Source of the DNA: [Enterobacter] lignolyticus SCF1
Lineage (GTDB): Bacteria > Pseudomonadota > Gammaproteobacteria > Enterobacterales > Enterobacteriaceae
Assembly (NCBI RefSeq): GCF_000164865.1
Contig: NC_014618.1
Span: forward strand, 1,798,001-1,862,000
Length of the DNA: 64,000 nt
Direction of reading: 5' to 3'
Shown: positions 50,323-59,248 of the stretch, one piece after another
How positions within the stretch are numbered: position 1 is the stretch's first letter
Layout: each line of letters begins with the position of its first letter
Notes under the pieces: model-generated
What the model was told of the DNA's origin: nothing
Database searches by the model: none
Seen by the model: the letters and a program-made list of their open reading frames with translations, nothing else
Made by a program: the position numbers and the translations under genes

Positions 50323-51240
50323 ATGAACTTAAGACGGCTGAAGTACTTCGTAAAAATCGTCGATATCGGCAGCCTGACCCAGGCCGCGGAAGTCCTGCAT
50401 ATCGCGCAGCCGGCGCTGAGCCAACAGGTGGCGACGCTTGAGGGGGAGCTGGATCAGCAGCTGCTGATTCGCACCAAGCGCGGCGTCACGCCGACGGAGG
50501 CGGGCAAAATACTCTATACCCACGCGCGAACCATTTTGCGTCAGTGCGAACAGGCGCAGCTGGCGGTGAACAGCATCGGGCAGACGCTGCGCGGCCAGGT
50601 GGCGATTGGCCTGGCGCCCGGTACCTCGACGTCGTCGCTGACCATGCCGCTGCTGCAGGCGGTGCGCAACGAGCTGCCGGAAGTGCAGGTTTATCTGCAC
50701 GAAAACAGCGGTTCGGTCCTCAACGACAAGCTGCTGAAAGGGCAGCTGGATATGGCGGTACTGTATGAGCGCTCGCCGGTGGCCGGGATCACCAGCCAGC
50801 CGCTGCTGAAAGAGGATCTCTGGCTGGTGGGCACCTGTGATTGCCCGGGGCAGAGCGTCGATCTGCTGGCGGTATCGGAAATGAACCTGCTGCTGCCGTG
50901 CGACTACAGCGCGGTGCGCGCCCGGGTGGACGAGGCGTTTTCGCTGCGTCGTCTGACGGCGAAAATCATTGGCGAGATTGACTCCATCTCTACGCTCACG
51001 GCGGCCATTGCCAGCGGGATGGGGGTGACGGTACTGCCGGAGTCGGCGGCGCGCTCGCTGTGCCAGGCGGCAAACGGCTGGATGGCGCGGATCGCCACGC
51101 CGTCGATGCATCTGCCGCTGGCGCTGAACATGTCGGCGCGCGGCGGGCTGTCGCCGCAGGCGCAGGCGGTAAAAGAGATCCTGCTGTCGCTGGTGAGCCG
51201 TCCGTCGCTGGAGAATCGAGAGCTGCAGCTGGTCAGCTAG
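50323..51240 (+). CDS. nac: Nitrogen assimilation control LysR regulator Nac
   Basis: 305 residues, standard Nac length. N-terminal winged helix MNLRRLKYFVKIVDIGSLTQ, AAEVLHIAQPALSQQVATLEGEL; C-terminal effector domain. Nac links sigma-70 genes to nitrogen limitation, activating e.g. hut, put and ure and repressing gdhA in Klebsiella. The ATG at 50323 follows ACAGGAGG; the frame runs upstream through the promoter region to 50176 and is rejected. cbl follows in the same direction. Confidence 0.94.
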   Translation: MNLRRLKYFVKIVDIGSLTQAAEVLHIAQPALSQQVATLEGELDQQLLIRTKRGVTPTEAGKILYTHARTILRQCEQAQLAVNSIGQTLRGQVAIGLAPGTSTSSLTMPLLQAVRNELPEVQVYLHENSGSVLNDKLLKGQLDMAVLYERSPVAGITSQPLLKEDLWLVGTCDCPGQSVDLLAVSEMNLLLPCDYSAVRARVDEAFSLRRLTAKIIGEIDSISTLTAAIASGMGVTVLPESAARSLCQAANGWMARIATPSMHLPLALNMSARGGLSPQAQAVKEILLSLVSRPSLENRELQLVS

Positions 51241-51339
51241 CGTTATGCTTTAAAAGCATAAGTTGCTGGTTTTTATTATTTGTTCCCCCGAAGGCAGGCG
51301 CTAACAATAGGCTTACGTCTGACAGTCCCGGAGGGAAGG

Positions 51340-52290
51340 GTGAATTTCCAGCAACTTAAAATTATCCGCGAGGCGGCGCGACAGGACTACAACCTGACGG
51401 AAGTCGCCAATATGCTTTATACCTCGCAGTCCGGCGTCAGCCGCCATATCCGCGAACTGGAAGAAGAGCTAGGCATTGAGATCTTCATCCGTCGCGGTAA
51501 GCGCCTGTTGGGGATGACCGAGCCTGGTAAGGCCCTGCTGGTGATCGCCGAGCGGATCCTCAATGAGGCAAGCAATGTGCGCCGCCTGGCCGATCTGTTC
51601 ACCAACGACGCCACCGGCGTGCTGACTATCGCCACGACCCACACCCAGGCGCGCTACAGCCTGCCGCCGGTGATCAAAGCCTTTCGCGAGCTGTTCAGCG
51701 ACGTTCGCCTTGAGCTGATTCAGGGTACGCCGCAGGAAATTGAAACGCTGCTGCAAAACGGCGGCGCGGATATCGGTATCGCCAGCGAGCGGCTGAGCAA
51801 CGACCCGTCTCTGGTCGCGTTTCCCTGGTTTCGCTGGCACCACAACCTGCTGGTGCCGGAGGATCATCCACTCACCCAGACAAACCCGCTGACGCTGGAG
51901 GCCATCGCCCGCTGGCCGCTGGTGACCTACCGCCAGGGGATAACCGGCCGTTCGCGCATTGACGAGGCCTTTAACCGCAAGGGGCTTATTCCGGATGTGG
52001 TGCTAAGCGCGCAGGACTCCGACGTAATTAAAACCTACGTCGAGCTGGGCCTCGGCATTGGGCTGGTGGCCGAGCAGTCGAACGACAGCCTGGAGTCCGG
52101 GCGTTTGCGCCGTCTGGATACCCATCATCTGTTCGATGCCAGCACCGTCTGGCTGGGGCTCAAGCGCGGCCAGCTGCAGCGTAACTACGTATGGCGGTTT
52201 ATCGAGCTGTGCAATGCCGGGCTGTCGGTCGACGATATCCGGCGTCAGGTCATGGAGCCGGAAGAAGCCGCTATTGACTACCAGATCTAA
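51340..52290 (+). CDS. cbl: LysR regulator Cbl (sulfate starvation)
   Basis: 316 residues, the E. coli Cbl length, CysB-like: VNFQQLKIIREAARQDYNLT, YTSQSGVSRHIRELEEELG, TTHTQARYSLPPVIKAF and GIGLVAEQS. Cbl activates genes for use of organosulfur compounds (tau, ssu) when sulfate is short; adenosine phosphosulfate is the anti-inducer. GTG start at 51340 with GGAGGG upstream. Follows nac, as in E. coli. Confidence 0.93.
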   Translation: MNFQQLKIIREAARQDYNLTEVANMLYTSQSGVSRHIRELEEELGIEIFIRRGKRLLGMTEPGKALLVIAERILNEASNVRRLADLFTNDATGVLTIATTHTQARYSLPPVIKAFRELFSDVRLELIQGTPQEIETLLQNGGADIGIASERLSNDPSLVAFPWFRWHHNLLVPEDHPLTQTNPLTLEAIARWPLVTYRQGITGRSRIDEAFNRKGLIPDVVLSAQDSDVIKTYVELGLGIGLVAEQSNDSLESGRLRRLDTHHLFDASTVWLGLKRGQLQRNYVWRFIELCNAGLSVDDIRRQVMEPEEAAIDYQI

Positions 52291-52382
52291 AACAGCCTCG
52301 ACGCGCTATTCTGTGCGCTGTGTAACGCATAGCGCCGTTCCCCATGCTATTTTTCCTCTGAACGGTATAACGGAGGGGCATG

Positions 52383-53564
52383 ATGAGTAAACGGATAGTG
52401 ATCTGTTGCGATGGCACCGGCAACGAGCTGAATACCACGATGTCGAACGTGCTTAAGTTTTACCGGATCCTCGAGAAAACCCCGGAACAGCGGGTGCTTT
52501 ATACCCCGGGTATCGGGACGCTGAACCAGGACAACGCCTGGCAGCGGCTACGGCAAAAGGTGCGTTCGGTGTTTGGTGTGGCTACCGGCTACGGTCTTGA
52601 TGACGACGTACTGGAAGCGTACGATTTTCTCTGCCAGCACTGGGAGCGGGGCGATCGTATCTACCTGCTGGGGTTTAGCCGCGGTGCCTACACCGTACGC
52701 GTCGTGGCCGCGCTGGTGGAAACCATCGGAATTTTACCGCCCGATCAGCGAAATCTCGCGGGTTACGGGCTGACGGCCTACAAAAAAGCCAGCGGCGACA
52801 AACCCGAGCCCCTGGCCAGCGCTGAACTCCAGACCGCCTGGCTGTTTGGCAACGTCGCAGGCGGGCGTCCCGCGCGAATTGAATTTATCGGCGTCTGGGA
52901 TACCGTAGCGTCAATTATCGTACCGCGCGGCGACCGGCTGATCCCAAGCCTGCAAACGTTGCGTTTTACCCGTACTAATGCGGCGGTAAAAACCTTCCGC
53001 CAGGCGATATCCATCGACGAGCGCCGTCGTATGTTCCGGTTAAACCGCTGGACGTCGCCGCAGTCGTATCGCCCCGACCCCTATGATAAATCCAGCGAAA
53101 CGCCGCAAGATATTCTGCAGGTGTGGTTTGCCGGTGTGCATGCGGATGTCGGCGGCGGCTACCCGGAATCCGCCAGCGGGCTGGCGAAATACCCGCTGGG
53201 GTGGATGCTTGACGAAGCGCAGGCCGCCGGGTTGACCTTTCACGACAGCCTCCGCCGGAGCATCGCCGACGGTGGCACGTCGCCGCATGGTAAAGAGACG
53301 TTTGTTGCGCCCAATCCGGGTGCCGAACTGCACCGCTCGCTGACCGGCGGCTGGTGGATCCTGGAGTGGCTGCCTAAGCGCGTTCGCTGGCGCGAGTGGC
53401 CGGCGCGCAGGGCGCTGTGGGGCTGGTATTTGCCGATGGGCGAACCTCGTCGCCTTCCTGACGATGCGCTGATCCACTTTTCTGTACGGGAGAGGATGGC
53501 GCAGGTGACGGACTACCGGCCGGTTAACCTGCCGACAGCGCCACGTTTTACCGACGATCGATAA
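52383..53564 (+). CDS. DUF2235 alpha/beta hydrolase
   Basis: 393 residues. The DUF2235 blocks are IVICCDGTGNELNTT near the start, the nucleophile elbow LLGFSRGAYTVR at about residue 98 and the acid region WFAGVHADVGGGYPES. This fold includes type VI secretion phospholipases of the Tle1 group, but here no VgrG, adaptor or immunity gene is near, so a housekeeping or stand-alone lipase/hydrolase role is as likely. No signal peptide. Start at the second of two ATG codons because the GGAGGGG site is too close to the first. Confidence 0.78.
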   Translation: MSKRIVICCDGTGNELNTTMSNVLKFYRILEKTPEQRVLYTPGIGTLNQDNAWQRLRQKVRSVFGVATGYGLDDDVLEAYDFLCQHWERGDRIYLLGFSRGAYTVRVVAALVETIGILPPDQRNLAGYGLTAYKKASGDKPEPLASAELQTAWLFGNVAGGRPARIEFIGVWDTVASIIVPRGDRLIPSLQTLRFTRTNAAVKTFRQAISIDERRRMFRLNRWTSPQSYRPDPYDKSSETPQDILQVWFAGVHADVGGGYPESASGLAKYPLGWMLDEAQAAGLTFHDSLRRSIADGGTSPHGKETFVAPNPGAELHRSLTGGWWILEWLPKRVRWREWPARRALWGWYLPMGEPRRLPDDALIHFSVRERMAQVTDYRPVNLPTAPRFTDDR

Positions 53565-53619
53565 ACGAGTAAAAACGCTATAATTCAGTGACGGTTGTCG
53601 CTACTGAGGAAGGGAAATC

Positions 53620-54561
53620 ATGCGTCGTTTTAATTTGCTTTGTGTATTGTCCGTTTTGCTTACCAGCCAGAGCGCACTGGCGGTGAGTTATCCGCTACCG
53701 CCTGAAGGGAGTCGGCTGGTCGGGAGCACGCAGACCATCACTGTTCCACATGATAATAAGCTGCCGCTGGAGGCGTTTGCCGCCCGGTATGGGCAGGGGC
53801 TGAGTAATATGCTTGAGGCTAACCCCGGCGCGGATGTTTACCTGCCGAGGTCCGGCTCGACGCTGGTCGTGCCGCAGCAGCTTATTCTGCCGGATACGGT
53901 ACGGGAAGGTATTATTATTAACGTGGCGGAAATGCGCCTGTACTACTACCCGCCGGGCGGCAATACGGTTCAGGTATTGCCGATTGGTATCGGGCAGGCC
54001 GGGCGCGAAACGCCGCGAAACTGGGTCACGGCCGTTGAGCGTAAGCAGGAGGGACCCACATGGGTGCCGACGGCGAACACGCGGCGGGAATATGCCAAAG
54101 AGGGCAAAACACTGCCCGCCATGGTGCCTGCCGGGCCGGAAAACCCGATGGGGTTATATGCCATTTATATTGGTCGGCTGTACGCCATTCATGGCACGAA
54201 CGCGAACTTTGGTATCGGGCTGCGGGTAAGCCAGGGGTGTATTCGTTTGCGTAACGATGACATCAAATACCTGTTCGACAACGTGCCGGTCGGCACCCGC
54301 GTGCAGGTTATCGACAGACCGGTGAAGTATACGACGGAGCCGGACGGTAAGCGCTGGGTGGAGGTTCATGAGCCGCTGTCGCGTAACCGCGCCGAGTTCG
54401 AGTCGGACAGGAAGGTACCGCTGCCGATGACCCCGGAGCTGCGAAACTTTGTTCAGGGATCGGGCGTCGACGTTTACCGGGCCGATGCGGCGCTTGAGCG
54501 GCGTTCCGGTATGCCGGTGAATATCAGCAGCGGGGCGCTGCCGCGGCAAACGGGCAGCTGA
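53620..54561 (+). CDS. erfK: L,D-transpeptidase ErfK (LdtA)
   Basis: 313 residues. Signal peptide MRRFNLLCVLSVLLTSQSALA, then a LysM-like segment (LPLEAFAARYGQGLSNMLEANPG) and the YkuD catalytic domain with His in AIHGTNA and nucleophile Cys in SQGCIRLRNDD. It attaches Braun lipoprotein to peptidoglycan in the periplasm. Follows the DUF2235 gene in the same direction. Confidence 0.93.
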   Translation: MRRFNLLCVLSVLLTSQSALAVSYPLPPEGSRLVGSTQTITVPHDNKLPLEAFAARYGQGLSNMLEANPGADVYLPRSGSTLVVPQQLILPDTVREGIIINVAEMRLYYYPPGGNTVQVLPIGIGQAGRETPRNWVTAVERKQEGPTWVPTANTRREYAKEGKTLPAMVPAGPENPMGLYAIYIGRLYAIHGTNANFGIGLRVSQGCIRLRNDDIKYLFDNVPVGTRVQVIDRPVKYTTEPDGKRWVEVHEPLSRNRAEFESDRKVPLPMTPELRNFVQGSGVDVYRADAALERRSGMPVNISSGALPRQTGS

Positions 54562-54580
54562 AGACATTTTTATAAAATAA

Positions 54581-54619
54581 AACAAACCCCGGGCTATTTC
54601 TGGCGCGGGGTTTGTTTTT
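54581..54619 (+). terminator. Rho-independent terminator after erfK
   Basis: AACAAACCCCG / CGGGGTTTGTT stem around a 14-base loop followed by TTTT. Between erfK and an AT-rich spacer (54620-54902) that holds the lysR promoter region and no other gene. Confidence 0.82.
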
Positions 54620-54902
54620 AACCTTTTTAGCTTTTAGCATATTATGCTGGTGGGATTATTAACGGCGGCGGGCGTTTCCGTTTAATAAACTGCTGTATCC
54701 ATTCCGCAAAGCGCACAGGTGAGCAGGTTCTTAATAATCTTTCATGTTTCGTTGAAACTTCAGCAAATAGTTTAGTGTTGCAATCTAAAATGATTAAATC
54801 ATGGTATGGATCAATGACGCCTGCGCATAATTAAAATATAACTGGCACATTCTTCAGAAGCAAGGTTTATTCGCTTCAAAAAATTACTGTTACCCGCCAT
54901 GA

Positions 54903-55820
54903 ATGGAAGACATGATGAGAGGCAAGATACCCAAGACCGAGTTGTTGGTGACGTTCGAAGTTGTGGCGCGTCACGAGAGCTATACCCGCGCGGCAGAAGA
55001 GCTTGCGTTAACGCAAAGTGCAGTGTTCAGACAGGTGACGGCCCTGGAGGATTTTTTACACACATCATTATTTAGCCATGCTAAAAAACGGATTTTTCTG
55101 AATGCAGCCGGAAAGCATTATCTGACGATTGTTAAAGAAACGCTTAATAAGCTGGAACGCGACACAAATATGATAATGACCTGGCAGCCTGCTGTCCAGG
55201 TTGTGGAGCTGGCGGTAAACCCGACCTTCAGCACGCATTGGCTGATCCCTAATTTATGGGAATTTAATAAATTAAATCCTGATATAATTGTCAATATTCA
55301 CTCTCTGGCGAACATCGGCGATTTTTTAAATCGCGAATACGATGCGGCTATTATGCGCGCAGATTTTTGTCCGCCGTGGTCGGAAGTCGACTATTTATTC
55401 GAAGAGGAAATCCTGCCGGTCTGCAGCAGAAGCCTGCTCCCCAATGCGGAACAGAAGCTGGGGGTCGAAGAGCTGCTGAGAGAGTTTCCTCTGTTACACC
55501 AGAGTACCCGCATAAACGGCTGGCAGGAGTGGTTTGCGCTTTCCGGCATTACCAGCCCGGACGTGAATCTTGGCCCGCGGTTTGACCTCCTCTCTATGCT
55601 GATTGCCGCCGTGCGATCGAATCTTGGCGTGGCGCTGCTTCCCCGCTTTGCCATTCAGCACGATCTGGACTGTGGCGAGATGGTTATTCCCTGCGATGTT
55701 CCCATCCGTACCGGCAACCGTTTTGTCATGACGTGGCGGGAGGAGAAGTCCCAGTCCCTGCCGTTACAAACGTTCCGCGAGTGGTTATTGCAAAAATCGG
55801 TGGTCTCCCCGGTGGGGTAA
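54903..55820 (+). CDS. LysR-family regulator beside the glutamate fermentation genes
   Basis: About 305 residues, GcvA-like N-terminus (LLVTFEVVARHESYTRAAEE, LALTQSAVFRQVTALEDFL) and a substrate-binding domain with typical GVALLPRFAIQ. Ligand unknown. It ends facing the cobO-fumD unit and is the only regulator near that block, so it may control it. Start at 54903, or at 54912 where GGAAG is better placed. Locally AT-richer than its neighbours. Confidence 0.85.
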   Translation: MEDMMRGKIPKTELLVTFEVVARHESYTRAAEELALTQSAVFRQVTALEDFLHTSLFSHAKKRIFLNAAGKHYLTIVKETLNKLERDTNMIMTWQPAVQVVELAVNPTFSTHWLIPNLWEFNKLNPDIIVNIHSLANIGDFLNREYDAAIMRADFCPPWSEVDYLFEEEILPVCSRSLLPNAEQKLGVEELLREFPLLHQSTRINGWQEWFALSGITSPDVNLGPRFDLLSMLIAAVRSNLGVALLPRFAIQHDLDCGEMVIPCDVPIRTGNRFVMTWREEKSQSLPLQTFREWLLQKSVVSPVG

Positions 55821-55823
55821 TCG

Positions 55824-55858
55824 TACCGGATGACGGCTGTTCAGCGCGCCATCCGGTA
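55824..55858. repeat. REP-like palindrome / bidirectional terminator
   Basis: TACCGGATGACGGC and GCGCGCCATCCGGTA form an imperfect palindrome between the converging lysR and cobO ends, similar to enterobacterial REP units. Confidence 0.6.
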
Positions 55859-55865
55859 AAGATAA

Positions 55866-56471
55866 CTACCAGTCGATTCCCTCCTGCGCCTGAATACCGC
55901 TGTCAAACGCGTGCTTCACCGGGCGCATTTCGCTTACCGTGTCGGCAATCTCCAGCAGCTGAACGTGGCAGCCGCGTCCGGTGACGATCACGCTTTGCTG
56001 CGCCGGACGGTTCTTAACCGCGGCGATCACCTCCTGGGTATCCAGATAGTGATAGGCCAGCATGTAGGTGAGCTCGTCCAGCACCACCAGATCGTAACCC
56101 GGGTCGGCCAGCATGCGTTTACTCTCCTGCCAGACCGCCGTGGCGGCCTGAATATCCGCCTCCCTGTTTTGCGTTTCCCAGGTAAAGCCGGTGCCCATAA
56201 TGTGGAACTCGACGCCGAGCGGGTGCAGGGCGTTGTACTCGCCATTATCCCACTGGCCTTTGATGAACTGCGCGACGCCGACGGTTTTACCGTGCCCGAC
56301 GGCGCGCGTCGCCGTGCCAAAGGCCGCCGTGGATTTCCCTTTCCCGTTGCCGGTGAAGACTATCAGAATCCCTTTCTTCTCCGTTGCCGCCGCCACGCGG
56401 GTATCGACCTGCTCCTTCAGCTTTTGCTGCCGCTGGCGGTGTCTGTCTGCATTGGCTCGCGCTTCCATCAT
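55866..56471 (-). CDS. Cob(I)alamin adenosyltransferase (CobO/BtuR type)
   Basis: 201 residues with the P-loop FTGNGKGKSTAAFGTATRAVGHG at about residue 38 (here given in parts: GNGKGKST) and the block VVLDELTYMLAYHYLD. It makes adenosylcobalamin from cob(I)alamin and ATP. It is the last gene of the minus-strand unit, 6 bases after the fumarase gene. Glutamate mutase, encoded at the other end of the block, needs adenosylcobalamin, which explains its presence; a separate housekeeping btuR is expected elsewhere. Confidence 0.92.
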   Translation of the reverse strand: MMEARANADRHRQRQQKLKEQVDTRVAAATEKKGILIVFTGNGKGKSTAAFGTATRAVGHGKTVGVAQFIKGQWDNGEYNALHPLGVEFHIMGTGFTWETQNREADIQAATAVWQESKRMLADPGYDLVVLDELTYMLAYHYLDTQEVIAAVKNRPAQQSVIVTGRGCHVQLLEIADTVSEMRPVKHAFDSGIQAQEGIDW

Positions 56472-56477
56472 GGCTCC

Positions 56478-58130
56478 TTAATGTCCGGCCGGGCAGGATG
56501 CGCAGCGATGCTGCTGCTCAAACTGGCTGAAGAAGTTATTCCCTTTGTCGTCCACCAGCACGAAGGCCGGCAGATTTTCGACTTCCATCATCCACACCGC
56601 CTCCATCCCCAGCTCAGGATACTCAAGGCAGCGCAGGCTTTTCACATACTGCTGCGCCAGCAGGGCCGCCGCGCCGCCGATGCTGCCGAGGTTGAAGCCG
56701 CCGTGCTTATGGCAGGCATCGGTGACCTGCTGGCTGCGGTTGCCTTTGGAGAGCATGATCAGGCTGCCGCCTGCGGCCTGGAAGGCATCGACATAGCCGT
56801 CCATGCGCCCGCCGGTGGTCGGGCCAAGCGAGCCGCAGGCCTGATTGTCCGGCGTTTTTGCCGGGCCCGCGTAATAGACGATATGGTTTTTCATGTAGTC
56901 CGGCATCGGCTCGCCGTTATCCAGACGCGCTTTGATTTTCGCGTGGGCGATATCGCGGGCGACGACAATCGGACCGCTCAGCGACAGCCGGGTGCCAATC
57001 GGCAGCGCGGACATGTCGTGGAGGATCTCGCGCAGCGGGCGGTTGAGATTGAGCTGTACGGTCTGGCCGCTGTTTTCCACGCGGCAGGAGTCAGGAATAA
57101 ATTTCCCCGGGTTATGCTCGAGTTTCTCCAGCCAGATGCCGTGCTTGTTGATTTTCGCTTTGATATTGCGATCGGCGGAGCAGGAGAGCGCCATGGCAAT
57201 CGGGCAGGAGCCGCCGTGACGCGGCAGGCGGATCACACGAATATCGTGGGCGAAGTATTTACCGCCAAACTGCGCGCCGATGCCGAACTCACGGCTGGCG
57301 TTGAGCAGCGCGGCTTCCAGCGCCGTATCGCGAAACGCCTGGCCCAGCTCGTTCCCGCTGGTGGGCAGGTTGTCGTAATATTTTGTCGAGGCCAGCTTCG
57401 CGACCTTCAGCGACTGGTCGGCGGAGAGACCGCCGACGACAAAGGCGATGTGGTACGGCGGGCAGGCGGCGGTGCCGAGCGATTTCATCTTTTCAATCAG
57501 GAACGCGGTCAGCTTTTCCGGCTGCAGAATGGATTTCGTCTCCTGGAACAGCGCCGCTTTGTTGGCTGAGCCGCCGCCCTTGTTGACGAACAGGAATTTG
57601 TATTCGTTGCCCGGCGTGGCGCTGATGTCAATCTGTGCCGGCAGGTTGGTGTCGGTATTCACCTCGGTGTACATATCCAGCGGCGCGTTTTGCGAGTAGC
57701 GCAGATTGCACTCGCTAAACGTAGCGTAAACCCCTTTGCTCAGGGCTTCGGCGTCATCGCCGCCGGTCCATACGCGCTGTCCTTTACATGCCACAATGGT
57801 CGCGGTCCCGGTATCCTGGCAGTTCGGCAGAACGCCTTTTGCCGACACCTCGGCGTTGCGCAGCAGCTGCAGGGCGACATACTTATCGTTACTGCTGGCC
57901 TGCGGGTCATGCAGGATGCTGGCTATCTGCTTTAAATGTCCGGCGCGCAGGAAAAATGACGCTTCATAAAACGCCTGGCGAGCCAGCAGGGTTAACGCCT
58001 CGGGCGCGACCTTGATGACCTCTTCTCCCTCTAATTCCGTCACCGTAACATGTTGATTACTGAGTAACTCATATTCCGTTGTATCTTTACTCTGAACAAA
58101 CAGTTCCTGCCAGACAAATGGTTTAGACAT
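56478..58130 (-). CDS. Class I fumarase paralogue, probable mesaconase (FumD type)
   Basis: 550 residues, collinear with FumA but clearly diverged from the copy at 7.5 kb. Cluster cysteines in PNCQDTGTA, TAACPPYHIAF and LSCSADRNIKAK; C-terminus HRCASCPAGH. Class I enzymes in methylaspartate clusters (FumD of E. coli O157:H7) hydrate mesaconate to (S)-citramalate, and the neighbours here are methylaspartate ammonia-lyase and glutamate mutase. Start at 58130 (MSKPFVWQELFVQ), matching FumA; the longer frame to 58187 runs through a REP-like palindrome. Confidence 0.87.
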   Translation of the reverse strand: MSKPFVWQELFVQSKDTTEYELLSNQHVTVTELEGEEVIKVAPEALTLLARQAFYEASFFLRAGHLKQIASILHDPQASSNDKYVALQLLRNAEVSAKGVLPNCQDTGTATIVACKGQRVWTGGDDAEALSKGVYATFSECNLRYSQNAPLDMYTEVNTDTNLPAQIDISATPGNEYKFLFVNKGGGSANKAALFQETKSILQPEKLTAFLIEKMKSLGTAACPPYHIAFVVGGLSADQSLKVAKLASTKYYDNLPTSGNELGQAFRDTALEAALLNASREFGIGAQFGGKYFAHDIRVIRLPRHGGSCPIAMALSCSADRNIKAKINKHGIWLEKLEHNPGKFIPDSCRVENSGQTVQLNLNRPLREILHDMSALPIGTRLSLSGPIVVARDIAHAKIKARLDNGEPMPDYMKNHIVYYAGPAKTPDNQACGSLGPTTGGRMDGYVDAFQAAGGSLIMLSKGNRSQQVTDACHKHGGFNLGSIGGAAALLAQQYVKSLRCLEYPELGMEAVWMMEVENLPAFVLVDDKGNNFFSQFEQQHRCASCPAGH

Positions 58131-58154
58131 AGTACTTCTCACCTTTGAGTTTTT

Positions 58155-58186
58155 TGCCGGACGGCGGCCGAGCGCCTTATCCGGCA
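58155..58186. repeat. REP-like palindrome between glutaminase and fumarase genes
   Basis: TGCCGGACGGCGGC with GCGCCTTATCCGGCA closely resembles the enterobacterial REP consensus (GCCGGATGCGGC... GCGCCTTATCCGGC). It may protect or attenuate the glsA-fumD mRNA. Confidence 0.72.
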
Positions 58187-58191
58187 CGGGC

Positions 58192-59193
58192 TTAATGCGC
58201 TAAAAAGAGGTTGGCCTGCGTCGCATGGGCGACATACTCAATCGTCTGCTGGGCGCGGACGCTATTGCCGGCGGCATCCAGCGGCGGCGAATAGACTGCG
58301 ATGGCGTATTGCCCCGGCACCACGGCAACCATTCCGCCGCCGACGCCGCTTTTCGCCGGAATGCCCACGCTGTACAGCCATTTGCCGCTACCGTCATACA
58401 GACCGGCAATCGCCATTTCCGCCAGCACCTGCGGCACATAGCGTTCATTCAGCAGCTGTTTGCCGTTGAACGGCGATTTACCCTTGTTGGCCAGCACCGC
58501 GCCCATTTTGGCAAGCTGCTCAACGGTGATATCCACCGAGCACTGGCGGGTATAGATTTCGACGGCTTCCCGCGTGTCGCCATAGAAGCTGTTGTAAGAC
58601 GCCATCAGCATCGCCAGCGCCTGGTTGTGCTGATTGGTTTCCATTTCTGACTTGAATACCGGCTCGTTGACGGTCAGCGAAGCATCGGCCCAGGCGTTCA
58701 GGTTGTTGAGGATTTTGTTCCAGCGGTCGGTTTTATCTTTCGCCTCGATCAGGCTTACCGTGCTCATCGCCCCGGCATTGACCAGCGGGTTTTCCGGCGC
58801 GCCCCTTGTGAGCTCGACGGCTAAACCGGAGTTGAAGGGCAGGCCGGTGGCATTGGCGCCGAGTTTATCCAGCACCTCCTGCGGGCCGCGCTGCTCCATC
58901 GCCAGCGCCATCGTGAAAACTTTGCTCAGGGACTCCATCGGGAAGGCTTTTTTCACATCGCCAACCTGGTAAATTTTGCCGTCCACCGTCGCGATAGTGA
59001 TGGCAAAATTGTTGGGGCTATAGGTTGCCAGGGCAGGGATGTAGTCGGCGACTTTTCCCTCATGGTTGCCTTTATATTTTTGGTGCGCCTGCTCAATAAG
59101 CTGGGCGTAGTCCGGCGTGGGTTGCGCCAGCGTGGCGGCGCTAAACAATAAGCTGACGGATAAGAGGCTTGCGCCGAAAATAGTGGTCTTCAT
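58192..59193 (-). CDS. Glutaminase with signal peptide (periplasmic)
   Basis: 333 residues. Beta-lactamase-like glutaminase with the S-x-x-K motif in MESLSKVFTMALAM, substrate residues in PENPLVNAGAMST, and GIPAKSGVGGGM near the end. Most enterobacterial GlsA enzymes are cytoplasmic; this one begins MKTTIFGASLLSVSLLFSA-ATLAQ, a clear signal peptide with cleavage near TLA-QP. The ATG at 59193 has AGGA upstream. It would convert glutamine to glutamate and ammonia outside the inner membrane, feeding the symporter encoded next to it. Confidence 0.88.
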   Translation of the reverse strand: MKTTIFGASLLSVSLLFSAATLAQPTPDYAQLIEQAHQKYKGNHEGKVADYIPALATYSPNNFAITIATVDGKIYQVGDVKKAFPMESLSKVFTMALAMEQRGPQEVLDKLGANATGLPFNSGLAVELTRGAPENPLVNAGAMSTVSLIEAKDKTDRWNKILNNLNAWADASLTVNEPVFKSEMETNQHNQALAMLMASYNSFYGDTREAVEIYTRQCSVDITVEQLAKMGAVLANKGKSPFNGKQLLNERYVPQVLAEMAIAGLYDGSGKWLYSVGIPAKSGVGGGMVAVVPGQYAIAVYSPPLDAAGNSVRAQQTIEYVAHATQANLFLAH

Positions 59194-59248
59194 GGGACGA
59201 TCCTGGTCATCGGGGAGATGAAAGGCCAACATGCGTTGGCCTGAGTAA

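Noticed and set aside
52383..53564. DUF2235 gene as a type VI secretion effector
   Set aside because: No vgrG, PAAR, adaptor or immunity gene is nearby; the fold alone does not show secretion.
55911..57569. 552-codon open frame opposite cobO and fumD
   Set aside because: It spans two well-supported minus-strand genes and their junction; composition is typical of antisense frames in GC-rich DNA.
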